In this document: positions 18,718-29,883 of the stretch, piece by piece
How positions within the stretch are numbered: position 1 is the first letter of the stretch
Layout: the number at the start of each line of letters is the position of its first letter
NCBI RefSeq assembly: GCF_016863135.1
Contig: NZ_BOOH01000037.1
Coordinates: 117,801 to 181,800, forward strand
Length of the DNA: 64,000 nt
DNA from: Planobispora longispora
GTDB lineage: Bacteria > Actinomycetota > Actinomycetes > Streptosporangiales > Streptosporangiaceae
Reading direction: 5' to 3'
Program-made: the position numbers and the translations under genes
The notes under the pieces: model-generated
Seen by the model: only the letters and a program-made list of their open reading frames with translations
The model's database searches: none
What the model was told of the DNA's origin: nothing

Positions 18718-18753
18718 ATCAAGCTCCTTCGGATGGAGGTACGGGGGTGCGGG

Positions 18754-19629
18754 TCAGGGTCGGCGGGCCGGCAGAATCGCGCCCGCGGGGTACTGGTTCG
18801 GGTTGGCGTTGAACGCTGCGATCAGGTGCACCAGTTCGGCGGGCCGCTCGACGACCATCGCGTGGCCGGAGGTGACTTCGGTGTATCGGGCGTCCGCGAT
18901 GGCGCCGAAGAGCCGCTTGGACTGCCTGAACGGCGTCATCAAGTCGTCCGTGCCGGCGACGATGAGGGTCGGGCAGGCGATCTTCGGTGCGACATCGGTG
19001 AGGTCCACGTGTCGGTTGATCTCCATCTGGGCTGCCATGACGTCGTCGGTCCGGAAACTCGACACGAGCGCTTCGATCTCACCGTCGCTCAACATCGCCA
19101 GGAGAGGCGCGCTGAAGGCGCAGAAAGCCTGGTAGCGCCGGAGCGCTTCGACGTCCGACTGCCGCAGGGCCCGCCAGACATCGTTGCGCAGCTTCTGCTG
19201 CGCGTCGGTCTTCAGCCAGCCGGCCATCAGGATCAGTCCCCCCACCAGGTCCGGTCGGGTGCCGGCGGCGGTGGCGGCGACCACCGCGCCGAGCGAGTAG
19301 CCGGCGAGGGTCACGGGCCGGTCGGGAAGGACCTTCTCGATCACTGCCTGGACCTGCTCCGCCATCCGGATCTGTCCTTCGTCCGGCGGGCCCTGCGGGG
19401 TGGCCAGGTCCACTGCCACTACTCTCTGCTTGGCCGCCAGCATGGGGAACAGGAAGCCGAAATGGCTGCGGGTGCTGCCGCCGGTTCCGTGGACCAGCAC
19501 GATGGGCGGAAGACCGCTGTGCTCGTCGACCGAATCGAAGAAGTTCACCTCAAGGTCACCGATGTGAAGTGAGCCGTGGTTCTCTTTGACGTCTCCGGCA
19601 GTTGCCGGAACCGTGCTAGCCGTTGACAT
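18754..19629 (-). CDS. Alpha/beta hydrolase (esterase/lactonase-like)
   Basis: A 291-residue hydrolase. The oxyanion loop is VLVHGTGGSTRSH, the nucleophile elbow is GYSLGA (serine), an acid lies in AGTDDLMTPF and the catalytic histidine is in TSGHAMVVERP. The ATG at 19629 (MSTAST) has AAGGAGAG 6 bases upstream and is preferred over 19644. It precedes the Baeyer-Villiger monooxygenase by 36 bases in the same transcript. Hydrolysis of the ester or lactone made by that enzyme is the likely role. Confidence 0.8.
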   Translation of the reverse strand: MSTASTVPATAGDVKENHGSLHIGDLEVNFFDSVDEHSGLPPIVLVHGTGGSTRSHFGFLFPMLAAKQRVVAVDLATPQGPPDEGQIRMAEQVQAVIEKVLPDRPVTLAGYSLGAVVAATAAGTRPDLVGGLILMAGWLKTDAQQKLRNDVWRALRQSDVEALRRYQAFCAFSAPLLAMLSDGEIEALVSSFRTDDVMAAQMEINRHVDLTDVAPKIACPTLIVAGTDDLMTPFRQSKRLFGAIADARYTEVTSGHAMVVERPAELVHLIAAFNANPNQYPAGAILPARRP

Positions 19630-20153
19630 AGCTCTCCTTGCCAAGGTTTATGATCATGTGCTGTTACGGTCCGCCGGTCCTCACCGCCTTGCGGACGGGG
19701 TGGGCCTCAACCGGTGACGGTCAGCGCACGGAATCGGCTGCCGTGGAAGACGAGCGGCGGTCGAGCGGGATCGCCGAGCAGGGACACCCGCTGGGAGAGC
19801 AGCTCTTCCACTGCCACGCCGGCGGCGAAGAGGTGAAACCACCCTCCGCCTCGTCATCCACCCCCGGACCTGCTGATCCGCGAGCGGGTTTATGACTGCT
19901 CCGACTATCGGCCAGTGCCGGCGCTGCTCATTGAGCAGGCGCGCCAGGGCATAGGACGGCTCTGTCATCCGGCCGGACGAGGCCTGCCGCTTCGCGTTTC
20001 GGCCGCGATCATGGCGGTCTGCTTTTCATGGTGCTTCTCCGTGGCGGTGCGGTCGGGCGCAGATCGTGCCCGCTTTTTCCGCCCCGTGCCGATGTGGCAT
20101 CGGGTGGGAGGCCAACGGATCTCACTGAGGTCGATCGGAATGCGGCCAATGAT
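19630..20153. other. 524-base gap with regulatory-looking repeat
   Basis: It lies upstream of the hydrolase and downstream of an MFS gene, both leftward. A 46-base two-part element (19901-19946) is repeated at 23654-23699. A leftward frame at 19968 (MTEPSYALARLLNEQRRHW) includes it but shows no recognisable domain. Confidence 0.45.
19901..19946 (-). repeat. Two-part recurring element, copy C
   Basis: It contains CCGACTATCGG (palindromic 4-3-4) and, 13 bases on, TGCTCATTGAGCAGGCGCGCC with a palindromic CTCATTGAG. The same two blocks with the same 13-base spacing occur at 23654-23699. It is about 270-320 bases upstream of the hydrolase start. Confidence 0.5.
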
Positions 20154-21662
20154 TTATCTGCCGTCCCGGAGACGTGGCGTCTTGACGAGTGCGGCCGCCA
20201 CGGCGGCCCCGACGAAGAAGACGGCCCCGAGCAGGAAGATCTTGTTGTAGACGTCCTCGGTCGGCAATTCGATCGGTCCTGTCCCGGTGACGACCATCTT
20301 GACGTCGCTCACCAGCAGAGCCCCCACCACTGCTGCGCCGACGGCCCCGCCGATGGTGCGCGTGATCGAGTTGATCGAGTTAGCGACCCCGGTCTCTTCC
20401 GGCCGCACGTGCGCGACCAACAACACCGGCATCGAGGCATAGGCAGCGGCGATGGCGAGGTCACCGACCATGATGGCGATCACGACCTCGGCGGTCGTGG
20501 CATGCCGGAGCGTGAACATGAGCATCGCCCCGAGACCGACGAGGCTGCCCAACACCAGAATGATCTTGGGGCCGAATCGCTGAACCAACGATCCGAGGAT
20601 GGGACCGGCCAGAATGGCGGCGATAGCACCCGGCAACATGTAGACGAACGCCGTGCGGAGACCGTCTGCGGCGAAGCCGTATCCAGAACCGGTCGGCGCC
20701 TGAACGAAGTAGGTGGCCCCCATGTAGAGCACCAGCATGGCGAGACCGACACAGAAGCCGGCGATGTTCGCCGCCAGCACGGGGCCGTTCTTGAGCATGC
20801 CGACGGCGACCAGTGGTTGCGACGATCGAGCCTGAGACCAGACGAAGGCACAGAGTGCGAACGCCGCGATGCCGAAGAGCCCGAGTACGGGAGCCGAGGC
20901 CCACCCCCAGCGTTCACCTTGGGAGATCGGCAGCAGCAGCGCCAGGAGGCCCGAGGCCAGCAGCGCGGCGCCCGCATAGTCCACCCGTCCGCCCGGCCCG
21001 CGCCGTCGTGGAAGCCGCGTCGCGAGCAGCAGGACGAGACAGCACAGCACCACGCTGAGCCAGAAGATGCGGCGATAGTCCGCGCCGTTCAGTGTCAGCA
21101 GCCCTCCCGCGACGAGGGCGAGACATCCGCCGACGCTCATCGCGGACGCGGTGATGGCCATGGAGCCGGCCAGCCGGTGTGAGGGCATCTCCCGGTGGAG
21201 GACGCTCATGGCGAGCGGGAAGAGACCCAGGCTCACGCCTTGGAGCGCTCGCGCCAGGATCAGCAGTCCCACGCTGTGGGTGAGAGCCCCGAGAAGGCTG
21301 CCTGCCAGAGCCACGGTCAGCACGCCGATGAATGCCACTTTGTGGCCGTGGACGTCTCCCAGCCTTCCCATCAAAGGCGTCATGGCGGAAGCACTCAGCA
21401 GAACGACGGTGGTCGCCCATGCCACTGTGGTGAGCGAGGTATTCAACTGGCTGGCCATCAACGGCAAAGCCGGCACCACAGTGCTCTGGATCATCGACAA
21501 GAGGAATCCGGCGCTCGCCATCGTCAGCAGTACCAGCCGAGGAGATCCCTCCTCGGTGCCCTCCCGGCAGCGCTCCCGGCGCTGCCTGCCGCCTTTGGGC
21601 GCGGCATCGCCCAGGACGGGCTCCTTGGCATCTGCTTGTGTGGCGCCGCTGTCGTCAAGCAC
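20154..21662 (-). CDS. MFS transporter, DHA2-like (14-TM) family
   Basis: A 502-residue transporter with about 14 hydrophobic segments. The conserved MTPLMGRLGDVHGHKVAFIG loop lies near residue 100 and a proline/glycine-rich helix follows. DHA2-type carriers are proton-driven exporters of drugs or metabolites. A charged N-terminal extension of 45 residues precedes the first membrane helix. It lies in the same direction as the monooxygenase/hydrolase pair but is separated by 524 bases, so it probably has its own promoter. Confidence 0.85.
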   Translation of the reverse strand: MLDDSGATQADAKEPVLGDAAPKGGRQRRERCREGTEEGSPRLVLLTMASAGFLLSMIQSTVVPALPLMASQLNTSLTTVAWATTVVLLSASAMTPLMGRLGDVHGHKVAFIGVLTVALAGSLLGALTHSVGLLILARALQGVSLGLFPLAMSVLHREMPSHRLAGSMAITASAMSVGGCLALVAGGLLTLNGADYRRIFWLSVVLCCLVLLLATRLPRRRGPGGRVDYAGAALLASGLLALLLPISQGERWGWASAPVLGLFGIAAFALCAFVWSQARSSQPLVAVGMLKNGPVLAANIAGFCVGLAMLVLYMGATYFVQAPTGSGYGFAADGLRTAFVYMLPGAIAAILAGPILGSLVQRFGPKIILVLGSLVGLGAMLMFTLRHATTAEVVIAIMVGDLAIAAAYASMPVLLVAHVRPEETGVANSINSITRTIGGAVGAAVVGALLVSDVKMVVTGTGPIELPTEDVYNKIFLLGAVFFVGAAVAAALVKTPRLRDGR

Positions 21663-21905
21663 TTTCGGTCCCCCTCCGCAACCGGTCGGCGTGTGCGAAC
21701 CTCGGCGCCGCCCGGCATACGCCGAAAGTCTGGCCGTTGTGCCGATCTACGCATTGCGTCTGCGTGCCACGGTGTCGGCGCAGTGCGCCGCTGCGCACCG
21801 GTCTGCCTGCACGTCGGCCTTTCGGGACTTCGATGAAGCCGCTCCCAATCCCTGGCCTGATCCGCATGGACAGGTTGCTCCGGACGGCCGCTCTTTTGCG
21901 GGTAC

Positions 21906-23462
21906 TCAGGCCAGCGCCTCCGCGATCACCTCTCCGACCAGCACGGCCGAGTTCGCCGGGCCGCGTAGGGGGGCGGCCGGCAGGATCGACGTGTCCGCGA
22001 CGGTCAGATCGGCCACTCCATGGACCGCGCCGCTCCCGTCCACGGCCGCCGCCGGGTCACCGGAGCGGCCCATCGGGACGGTCCCGCAGGTGTGCTGCGA
22101 CGTGCCGAGCCGGGTGGCGATCCACTCGTCGAGCCCCGTGTCGTCCAGATCGACGACCTCGGCCCGCTCGGCGGTCAGCTCGGCGAACGCGGCCGATCCC
22201 AAGATCGCCGCTGTCGCCCTGACCGCTTGGCGCAGCCGTCGGCGATCTTCCGGTTCGGCCAGATAGCCGTAGCAGATGCGGGGTGGAGTGTCCAGGTCGG
22301 GCGAGAGCGCGCGCAACCGGCCGAGCGGCCGGGGAGTCTGCACCGAGACGAGGAACGCATGCGGCGCCCCCGGCGCCGTGGTCTGGCCCCTGACGAGTCC
22401 CGCCATAGGCACGAGCGACTGAAGGATCTCCAGGTCGCCAGGCTCGCCTCCCCCCGAGCCCAGGTGGAGCGCCCCGCCCAGCCAGCTGTCCTCGGGCTCC
22501 GGCAGCGTACGGTTGGGCACCCACTCGACGACGACCTGTGGATGGTCGCTGAACGCGGCGCCGATGGCCGGAAGGTCGTGGACGACCTGGATTCCGGCGG
22601 CGGTCAGCACCTCGGCCGGGCCGATCCCCGACACCTGCAGCAGGTGCGCCGAGCCGAACGCCCCGGCGCACACAATGACCCGGCCTGCCTCGATCACCTC
22701 GGCATGACCGTCCCGGACCGCCAGGACACCCGTCGCGCGCAGGCCACCCGGTCCCCGTCGCAGCACGATGGAACGCACGGTGCAGTCGCCGTGTACGGCG
22801 AGGTTCGGCCGGGAGATGATGCCCAACAGGTAGGCGGCCCCGGTGTTGATCCGCACGCCGCAGGCCACATTGGTGGGAACCGGCCCGAACCCCGGGGGAC
22901 CTTGGGCGTTCTTGTCGGCTTCTGCGGTATGACCCAGTTCCCGTGCGGCCTCCGCGAAGGCGTGCGCAGCGGGGTGGGTGAGCGAAGTCCGCCGGACCTT
23001 GATCGGCCCGGTCCCGCCGTGCAGGTCCGACTCCCCCATGTCGAGATCGTTCTCCAGCCGCCGCAGCAAAGGAAGCGCCGCCTCGTAGGACCAGCGGGCA
23101 TCTCCGGACGCCGCCGCCCAGCGGGCGAAGTCAGACTCCCGTGCCCGGATGAAGTAGCCGCCGTTGACCGTCGTCGAGCCGCCGAGCACCTTCCCGCGAA
23201 CCGCCATATAGGGCCGCCCCGGCGCGAGCTCTGCCGGATAAGCGTTCGTGGTGGTCAGACGGGGCCGTGCACCTGGCACCAGCCGCGCGTCGAGAAGGTC
23301 GGCGGAGAATCCGCCGACCGGGACCGGCCCTGCTTCGAGGACCAGCACCGACCGGCTCCGATCGGCGCTGAGCCTCGCCCCGAGCACCGCACCCGCTCCC
23401 CCGGCCCCGACGATCAGCACGTCGGGGCGGCCGTCGACCGCCGGGACCGAACGGAGGCCCAT
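21906..23462 (-). CDS. mftG: GMC family oxidoreductase, mycofactocin-associated MftG
   Basis: A 518-residue flavoprotein. The ADP-binding motif is VLIVGAGGAGAVLGARLSAD. The blocks VRGKVLGGSTTVNGGYFIRARESDFARWA and LGTSQHTCGTVPMG match what I recall of mycobacterial MftG (GATVGGSGAVNGGYF, STSQHLCGSAPMG) far better than choline oxidases. In mycobacteria MftG transfers electrons from reduced mycofactocin toward respiration. Here it is 19 kb from the biosynthetic genes and next to an aminotransferase. The ATG at 23462 was chosen by homology; its ribosome site is weak. Confidence 0.75.
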   Translation of the reverse strand: MGLRSVPAVDGRPDVLIVGAGGAGAVLGARLSADRSRSVLVLEAGPVPVGGFSADLLDARLVPGARPRLTTTNAYPAELAPGRPYMAVRGKVLGGSTTVNGGYFIRARESDFARWAAASGDARWSYEAALPLLRRLENDLDMGESDLHGGTGPIKVRRTSLTHPAAHAFAEAARELGHTAEADKNAQGPPGFGPVPTNVACGVRINTGAAYLLGIISRPNLAVHGDCTVRSIVLRRGPGGLRATGVLAVRDGHAEVIEAGRVIVCAGAFGSAHLLQVSGIGPAEVLTAAGIQVVHDLPAIGAAFSDHPQVVVEWVPNRTLPEPEDSWLGGALHLGSGGGEPGDLEILQSLVPMAGLVRGQTTAPGAPHAFLVSVQTPRPLGRLRALSPDLDTPPRICYGYLAEPEDRRRLRQAVRATAAILGSAAFAELTAERAEVVDLDDTGLDEWIATRLGTSQHTCGTVPMGRSGDPAAAVDGSGAVHGVADLTVADTSILPAAPLRGPANSAVLVGEVIAEALA

Positions 23463-23991
23463 TGACCCCACCCCATTTCTCTCGCGCTTGATGCCTTTCA
23501 CATCCCGGCAGGAGTCGCGGGAGCGGTGTGAGGACCGGATAGACGAAAGGCGGTTCCGGGGAGACCGGGGTGAAGGAACCGACCGCCGTTCCATCCGGGA
23601 TACCGCTGTCGCCCCACTTGGCGATACAAGCTCCGCACGCCATGGACGGTGTTCCGACTATCGGTCGCAGCGTCCACAACTCATTGAGCGAACGCGCCAA
23701 AACGTTGGACGGGGCTGCCGCCCTGCATGCTCTGTCCTGCGTGACGGCCGCACCTCAGGTGACGCGACCTTCCGATCCGGCCGACTGGTCGACCATGGAC
23801 TTCCTTGCCCTGCCGTCCAGCCGAAACCCCGTCCGTAGCGACGGACGCCTTGCTTCTACAAGCTGGCACTCGTCGTCAATGATCCCGCGGCCGCCGATGC
23901 CAGAGTCGGATCAGGACGCGGCGTTCCGCACGATCGGATCGCGGACGCGGACGCGGTCCGAGAACTCTGGTCTCGCGCAGGAGGAAGTGGC
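23463..23991. other. 529-base divergent promoter region
   Basis: It separates mftG (leftward) from the aminotransferase (rightward). It contains a second copy of the two-part recurring element (23654-23699). No gene was recognised. Confidence 0.5.
23654..23699 (-). repeat. Two-part recurring element, copy D
   Basis: CCGACTATCGG (23654-23664) and ACTCATTGAGCGAACGCGCC (23679-23698) have the same spacing as at 19901-19946. The leftward translation reads VLARSLNELWTLRPIVG against ALARLLNEQRRHWPIVG in copy C. It is about 190-240 bases upstream of mftG. Confidence 0.5.
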
Positions 23992-25290
23992 ATGGTGTCG
24001 CAGTGGAGCGCGTCGAAGACGGCGCTGGACCGGGCGCAGCGAAGCATCGGTGGAGGCGTGACGTCGAGCGTGCGCAGCTCGGTCAAGCCCCACCAGATCT
24101 ACTTCGCTTCGGGTAACGGACCGCGCATCGTCGACATCGAGGACAACAGCTATATCGACTACGTCCTGGGCTGGGGGCCGCTCCTGCTGGGACATGCGCA
24201 CCCGCAGGTCGGCGCGGCGGTCAAAGCGCAACTCGATCGGGGAACCCTGTTCGGCGGCGGGAACCTCACCGAGATCGTCGCGGCCGAGAAGTTCCTCGCC
24301 GCGCTGGGATGGGCCGAGCGGCTGCTGTGGTCCAATACCGGCACCGAGGCCGTGCAGATCGCACTGCGCCTGGCGCGTTCCCACACCGGCCGCGATGTCG
24401 TCATCAAGCTCGGCGGCGGGTACCACGGCTGGCATGACACCGTCTTCGCCAGCGTCGTCGTCTACGGTGGCGGGGGAAGCGCCATCCCGCATTCTGCGGG
24501 GCAGCCCGCGTCCTCGCTGGCCGACCTGCGAGTCGGCCTCTACAACGACCTCGACGCCTGTGCGGCGCTCTTCGCCGCCGAACCCGGCCGGGTCGCCGCG
24601 GTCCTGGTGGACCCGACCTCGTCCAACACCGGAAGCGTGGTTCCCGCTCCGGGCTTCCTCGAGGGCCTGCGCCGCCTGTGCGACGAGCACGGAGCCCTAC
24701 TGATCTTTGACGAGGTCGTCTCCGGGCTGCGGCTCGGCCTCGCCGGCGCGACCGGACGATTCGGGGTCACCCCCGACCTGGCGACCTTCGGCAAGGCCAT
24801 CGGCGGCGGGTTGGGGGCCTCCGCGGTGGCGGGACGCGCCGACATCATCGACCTCGTCACCCGGGACACCGTGCACTCGGGCACCTTCAACGGCAACCCG
24901 CTGGCCATGGCGGCGGTCGACGCCACGATGGACGTGCTCAGCGCGGACGGGGTGTACCCGCAGATCGAGAACACCAGCCGGACCCTCGTGGAAGGCATCC
25001 GGGCTGCCGCGGCCAAGACCGGGCATACCATCGCCGTCCACGGCATCGGCGCGACCGCGCTCGTCGCGCCCGGCCTGCCGGAGATCACCGGCCCGGACGA
25101 CTTCATCACCGCCGACTGGCACTGGTGGGACGACCTCCTCGTTCCGGAGATGCTGGCCCGCGGCGTCTATCTGCTTCCCCATGGAAGGCTCTTCCTGTCC
25201 ACCGAACACGGCCCGGCCGAGGTCGCCGAGACCGTCGCCGCCTTCGCCGAGGTCTTCGCCATGCTGCCGCCCCCGCGCGTCACCTCCTGA
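23992..25290 (+). CDS. Class III PLP-dependent aminotransferase (glutamate-1-semialdehyde aminomutase-like)
   Basis: A 432-residue fold-type I enzyme. Blocks in order are GNGPRIVDIEDNSYIDYVLGWGPLLLGH, LLWSNTGTEAVQIALRLAR, GGGYHGWHD, FDEVVSG, TFGKAIGGG with the PLP lysine, and a C-terminal LARGVYLLPHGRLFLSTEHG. It probably moves an amino group to or from a keto or aldehyde catabolite. A true hemL role is unlikely because of the catabolic context. AGGAGG precedes the ATG. A deletion-scarred paralogue lies at 13632. Confidence 0.85.
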   Translation: MVSQWSASKTALDRAQRSIGGGVTSSVRSSVKPHQIYFASGNGPRIVDIEDNSYIDYVLGWGPLLLGHAHPQVGAAVKAQLDRGTLFGGGNLTEIVAAEKFLAALGWAERLLWSNTGTEAVQIALRLARSHTGRDVVIKLGGGYHGWHDTVFASVVVYGGGGSAIPHSAGQPASSLADLRVGLYNDLDACAALFAAEPGRVAAVLVDPTSSNTGSVVPAPGFLEGLRRLCDEHGALLIFDEVVSGLRLGLAGATGRFGVTPDLATFGKAIGGGLGASAVAGRADIIDLVTRDTVHSGTFNGNPLAMAAVDATMDVLSADGVYPQIENTSRTLVEGIRAAAAKTGHTIAVHGIGATALVAPGLPEITGPDDFITADWHWWDDLLVPEMLARGVYLLPHGRLFLSTEHGPAEVAETVAAFAEVFAMLPPPRVTS

Positions 25291-25387
25291 TCCGGCGCCT
25301 TAGAGGATGTCCTACGGGGTGAGCCGGGCGTCAGTCAGGCACGGGTAAGAGTGTGTGGCGGTGAATCGCTTCCGGGTGGATCCGGGG

Positions 25388-25585
25388 AGATCACCCGGCC
25401 GTCGCTGTCGTCGGCGCAGCTGCGCCCGCGGGGAGGGCGGGACGCAGAATGCGCCTGATGAAGCGGTGTTCGAGGCCATCATCTACCTGTTGATAGAGCG
25501 GGTGTGCGTGACAGGCTCTGCCGTCGCATTTCGGGACCTGAAAAGTCCGCCGCGCATCACCGGGGCCGTTCTCGAGACGGCCTGA
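25388..25585 (+). pseudogene. Remnant of IS5-type transposase N-terminal region
   Basis: QNAPDEAVFEAIIYLLIER followed, after a shift of frame, by ALPSHFGT corresponds to the DUF4096 start of IS5-group transposases (AVFxAIxYxLxxxCAWRxLPxxFG). A frameshift and stops break it and no catalytic DDE part follows. It marks an old insertion. Confidence 0.55.
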
Positions 25586-25597
25586 AGCACGTTGACG

Positions 25598-25632
25598 AGA
25601 TCCCGTCCGACCACCTCGATCGGACGGGATCT
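25598..25632. terminator. 13-bp stem hairpin
   Basis: AGATCCCGTCCGA, a 9-base loop and the exact reverse complement ending CTT form a stable hairpin. It lies 308 bases after the aminotransferase, directly after the transposase remnant, and may be the terminator of the lost insertion element. Confidence 0.55.
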
Positions 25633-26149
25633 TACTGCGCTCCCGGATGGCGTGGCCGTTGACGGGCTCTTCCGAGCATGGATGACGGTCATGGAGAAGG
25701 GCACTGACGGTGTGCGGCCATGCGGGCGCACCACAGACCGGCCGGTCGGCATGTTGTGGAGGCGGTGATCCCGCCGGCAGCTCGACAGTCGGTCGCAGGA
25801 GGTCACCCCGACTCGGGCGGGCCGTCGCCTCGCCCCGGGAAGTGATCAACCGTTCCTTGGCCCGCCGACAGGTTGACACCGCTCGTGAGCACCCCTCACC
25901 GCTTCCTCATCCGGTCGCGAGCCCCGGGGGGGGAGCAGGCTGCGCCGAGCGGTGCTCGGCAAACTTGCCGCTCCTGAGCCGCTCGGCCTTGCCCGCATCG
26001 TGCCGGACTCGACCCGCCTGCGGGCGAAAAGGGGCGAACAGCCATGAGAGCGCCTATGAACTCAGCAGCGTTCTGGTAGTCGCAGATCGCGGCGATCCCT
26101 GAATCGCCCGGTTCAGCGCACACGAGCTTGCCCGGCGTCGGGGACCGGC

Positions 26150-27730
26150 TCAGCCGACGACCGACGCGGCCCATTTGTAGTCGGGCTTGCCGACGGCCGT
26201 GCGCTTCACCTCAGTGACGACCTTGATCTTGCGAGGCAGCTTGAAGCCGGCGATCCGGTCGGCCAGGAACGTGTTGAGCTCCTCCAGGGAGACCTCCTTG
26301 CCCGGGTGAGCGCAGACCACCGCCGCGACCTTCTGGCCGAACCTCTCGTCGGGCACGCCGACGACGATCGCGTCGGAGATATCGGGATGCTCCTTGATGG
26401 ACGCCTCCACTTCCTCCGGGAAGATCTTTTCGCCACCGCTGTTGATTACCAAGGAGCCACGGCCGAGCAACACGATCGTTCCGTCAGGCTCAAGAGTGGC
26501 GAAATCTCCGGGAATCGACCAGCGGGTGCCCTGGCTGTCGGTGAAAAAGGTGGCCGCGGTCTTGGCCGGGTCGTTGTAGTAGCCGATGGGAATGTGCCCG
26601 CTGCGGGCCAGCTTGCCGATCTCGCCGGGTGCGACGACCCGCAGCTCGTCATCGAGCACGGTGCAGTCGGGCCCCATCCTGAACTTGGCGGTCCCGCTGC
26701 TCCTGCCATCGGCGGAGGTGCCGCCGACACCGGTCTCCGAGGCGCCGTAGTTATCGACGAAGCGGACGTCAGGGAGATGGCCGCGGAGCGCATCGCGGAC
26801 GGCGGGGGTCAGCGGTGCTCCACCGGACGAGAGCGCGTACAGCGAACCGGTGTCATACCGGCCTTTGGCCAGCTGCTCAGCGATCGGGCGGCCCATGGCG
26901 TCGCCCACGATCATCAACACGTTCGCGCCCTCCGCGGACAGCAGGGCCAGCGCCTCCTTGGGGTTGAACGCACGCTCGGTGTAGAGCACGACTTTGGCCC
27001 CGACGAACAGGCCCATGAGCGTCATCCACTGGCCGGCCCCGTGCATCACCGGCGCGCAGTTCAAAATGACGGCGCCGGGCTTGTTGGCGGCCTCCGCGAG
27101 CTGAGCGGGGTGCGATATCGGGGTGTTCAGGGAGCTGCCGCCCCCGAGCGCGCCGAAGAAGATGTCCTCACAACGCCACTCCACCCCTTTCGGGTAACCC
27201 GTCGTACCGCCTGTGTACATGATGTAACGGTCGTCACTGGAGCGTGACGGGAAATCGTCATGGGGTGAGGCCGCCGCGAGCGCCTCCTCATAGGGCACTG
27301 CGCCGGGGATCGTCTCGTCGCCGCCGTCCTCGATGACCATGACGTGGCTCAGCTTCGGCAGCTCGTTGCGGACCTCCTCGACCCGGGCGAGCAGGGAGCG
27401 TTCCCCGATGATCGCGACGGAATCGGAATCGGCGAGGACGTGCCGGAGCTCACCTGCGACATAGCGGTAGTTGACCGGGATCGGCACCGCCCTGATCTTG
27501 TGTATCCCGAACATCGACTCCAGCCACTCGGCCCGGTTGTAGGCCAGGATCGCCACATGATCGCCCGGCCTGATACCCGCCTGCGCCAGGTGGTGGCCGA
27601 CCCTGCTCGCCCGCGCGCTCAATCCCCCGTAGGACAGCCGCACATCGCCGGCGACCAGCGCCGGCCTGTCCGGGCCCGCTGTCGCGACGATCTCCAAGAG
27701 ATCGGCCAGGTTATAGGTGCGCTCGGTCAC
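26150..27730 (-). CDS. AMP-dependent acyl-CoA synthetase
   Basis: A 526-residue ANL-superfamily ligase. The P-loop is YIMYTGGTTGYPKGVEW, the A5-type motif is DNYGASETG, the hinge region GRGSLVINSGGEKIFPEEVE and the catalytic lysine lies in RTAVGKPDYKW near the C-terminus. It activates a carboxylic acid to an acyl-CoA through an acyl-AMP. A GTG start at 27730 is chosen because GAGGAG lies 6-11 bases upstream and the family homology begins there. It would act after the aldehyde dehydrogenase encoded upstream in the same direction. Confidence 0.85.
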   Translation of the reverse strand: MTERTYNLADLLEIVATAGPDRPALVAGDVRLSYGGLSARASRVGHHLAQAGIRPGDHVAILAYNRAEWLESMFGIHKIRAVPIPVNYRYVAGELRHVLADSDSVAIIGERSLLARVEEVRNELPKLSHVMVIEDGGDETIPGAVPYEEALAAASPHDDFPSRSSDDRYIMYTGGTTGYPKGVEWRCEDIFFGALGGGSSLNTPISHPAQLAEAANKPGAVILNCAPVMHGAGQWMTLMGLFVGAKVVLYTERAFNPKEALALLSAEGANVLMIVGDAMGRPIAEQLAKGRYDTGSLYALSSGGAPLTPAVRDALRGHLPDVRFVDNYGASETGVGGTSADGRSSGTAKFRMGPDCTVLDDELRVVAPGEIGKLARSGHIPIGYYNDPAKTAATFFTDSQGTRWSIPGDFATLEPDGTIVLLGRGSLVINSGGEKIFPEEVEASIKEHPDISDAIVVGVPDERFGQKVAAVVCAHPGKEVSLEELNTFLADRIAGFKLPRKIKVVTEVKRTAVGKPDYKWAASVVG

Positions 27731-28103
27731 GGAAGACTCCTCATCTTCGTTCCGGGTGGGGGGAAGGGGGTGGGCCGGGGCAGAGGTGTCGAACAGGAGT
27801 CTTTTCTTCGGCTCGGCGGCCTCAAGCTCAGAACGGCCGGGCATCTACCTGGCGAAAAGAACGGGCCGCCACCCCCGTCGTCCGGCTGATCGATCACCCG
27901 GCCGAGGATGGCGGCAGATCTCCTGGTGGGGTGCGTTCAGGCACGCAGCCGTCTTCAGGGGACACGAGGAGCCGTTGATCTGTCGGCCGGTCCGCCGAGC
28001 CGTGCCCACCGGCTCGAAGGAATCCGCTCTCGTGTTCAGGGGCCGAAGCAGCGGGATGCCGGCGCAGGTCCGAGCCTGAGGCATCCCATCCGCTCGGTGC
28101 GCG
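27731..28103. other. 373-base gap without recognisable gene
   Basis: The gap lies between two leftward genes (aldehyde dehydrogenase upstream, acyl-CoA synthetase downstream). No motif or strong repeat was found. Confidence 0.4.
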
Positions 28104-29621
<1,518 letters not shown>

Positions 29622-29639
29622 GGACTTCCTCCTCATTCA

Positions 29640-29682
29640 CAAGCCCGGATGCGGGCTTGCGGTGCGAACACTTTGCGGTGCG
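29640..29682. promoter_or_regulatory. Inverted and direct repeats upstream of aldehyde dehydrogenase
   Basis: CAAGCCCG-GATG-CGGGCTTG is a perfect inverted repeat beginning 18 bases upstream of the start codon. It overlaps the first of two direct repeats TTGCGGTGCG spaced 16 bases apart. This could be an operator or a 5-prime leader structure controlling the aldehyde dehydrogenase. Confidence 0.45.
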
Positions 29683-29861
29683 CAGGCCGCCGAAACGTTC
29701 TCGTCGAGCGCGTAGGTCGTTCAGGGCTGCGTTGATCCGCGCGGCGGCGGGCGAGCGCTCCCGACGGAGCGGTGCGCGGGTGCCAGACCTGCGCCTTTCG
29801 CCCCTTGCGGATGGGCACCGGTGGGCGCCGATGGGCCTCAATCTGCCTGAGCAGGACGGTC

Positions 29862-29883
29862 TGCTCGTTGAAGTAGCGCGCCA
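29862..29883 (-). repeat. Recurring LAR-NEQ element, copy B
   Basis: The reverse complement reads TGGCGCGCTACTTCAACGAG, matching copies A, C and D. In translation it is NYRLARYFNEQ, almost the same as copy A (HRLARYFN). It lies about 250 bases upstream of the aldehyde dehydrogenase start. Confidence 0.45.

Larger units (their letters stand above)
25291..26149. other. 859-base gap with transposase remnant and terminator
   Basis: It contains a decayed transposase segment (25388-25585) and a hairpin (25598-25632). From 25640 to 26149 no gene is evident on either strand. Confidence 0.5.
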
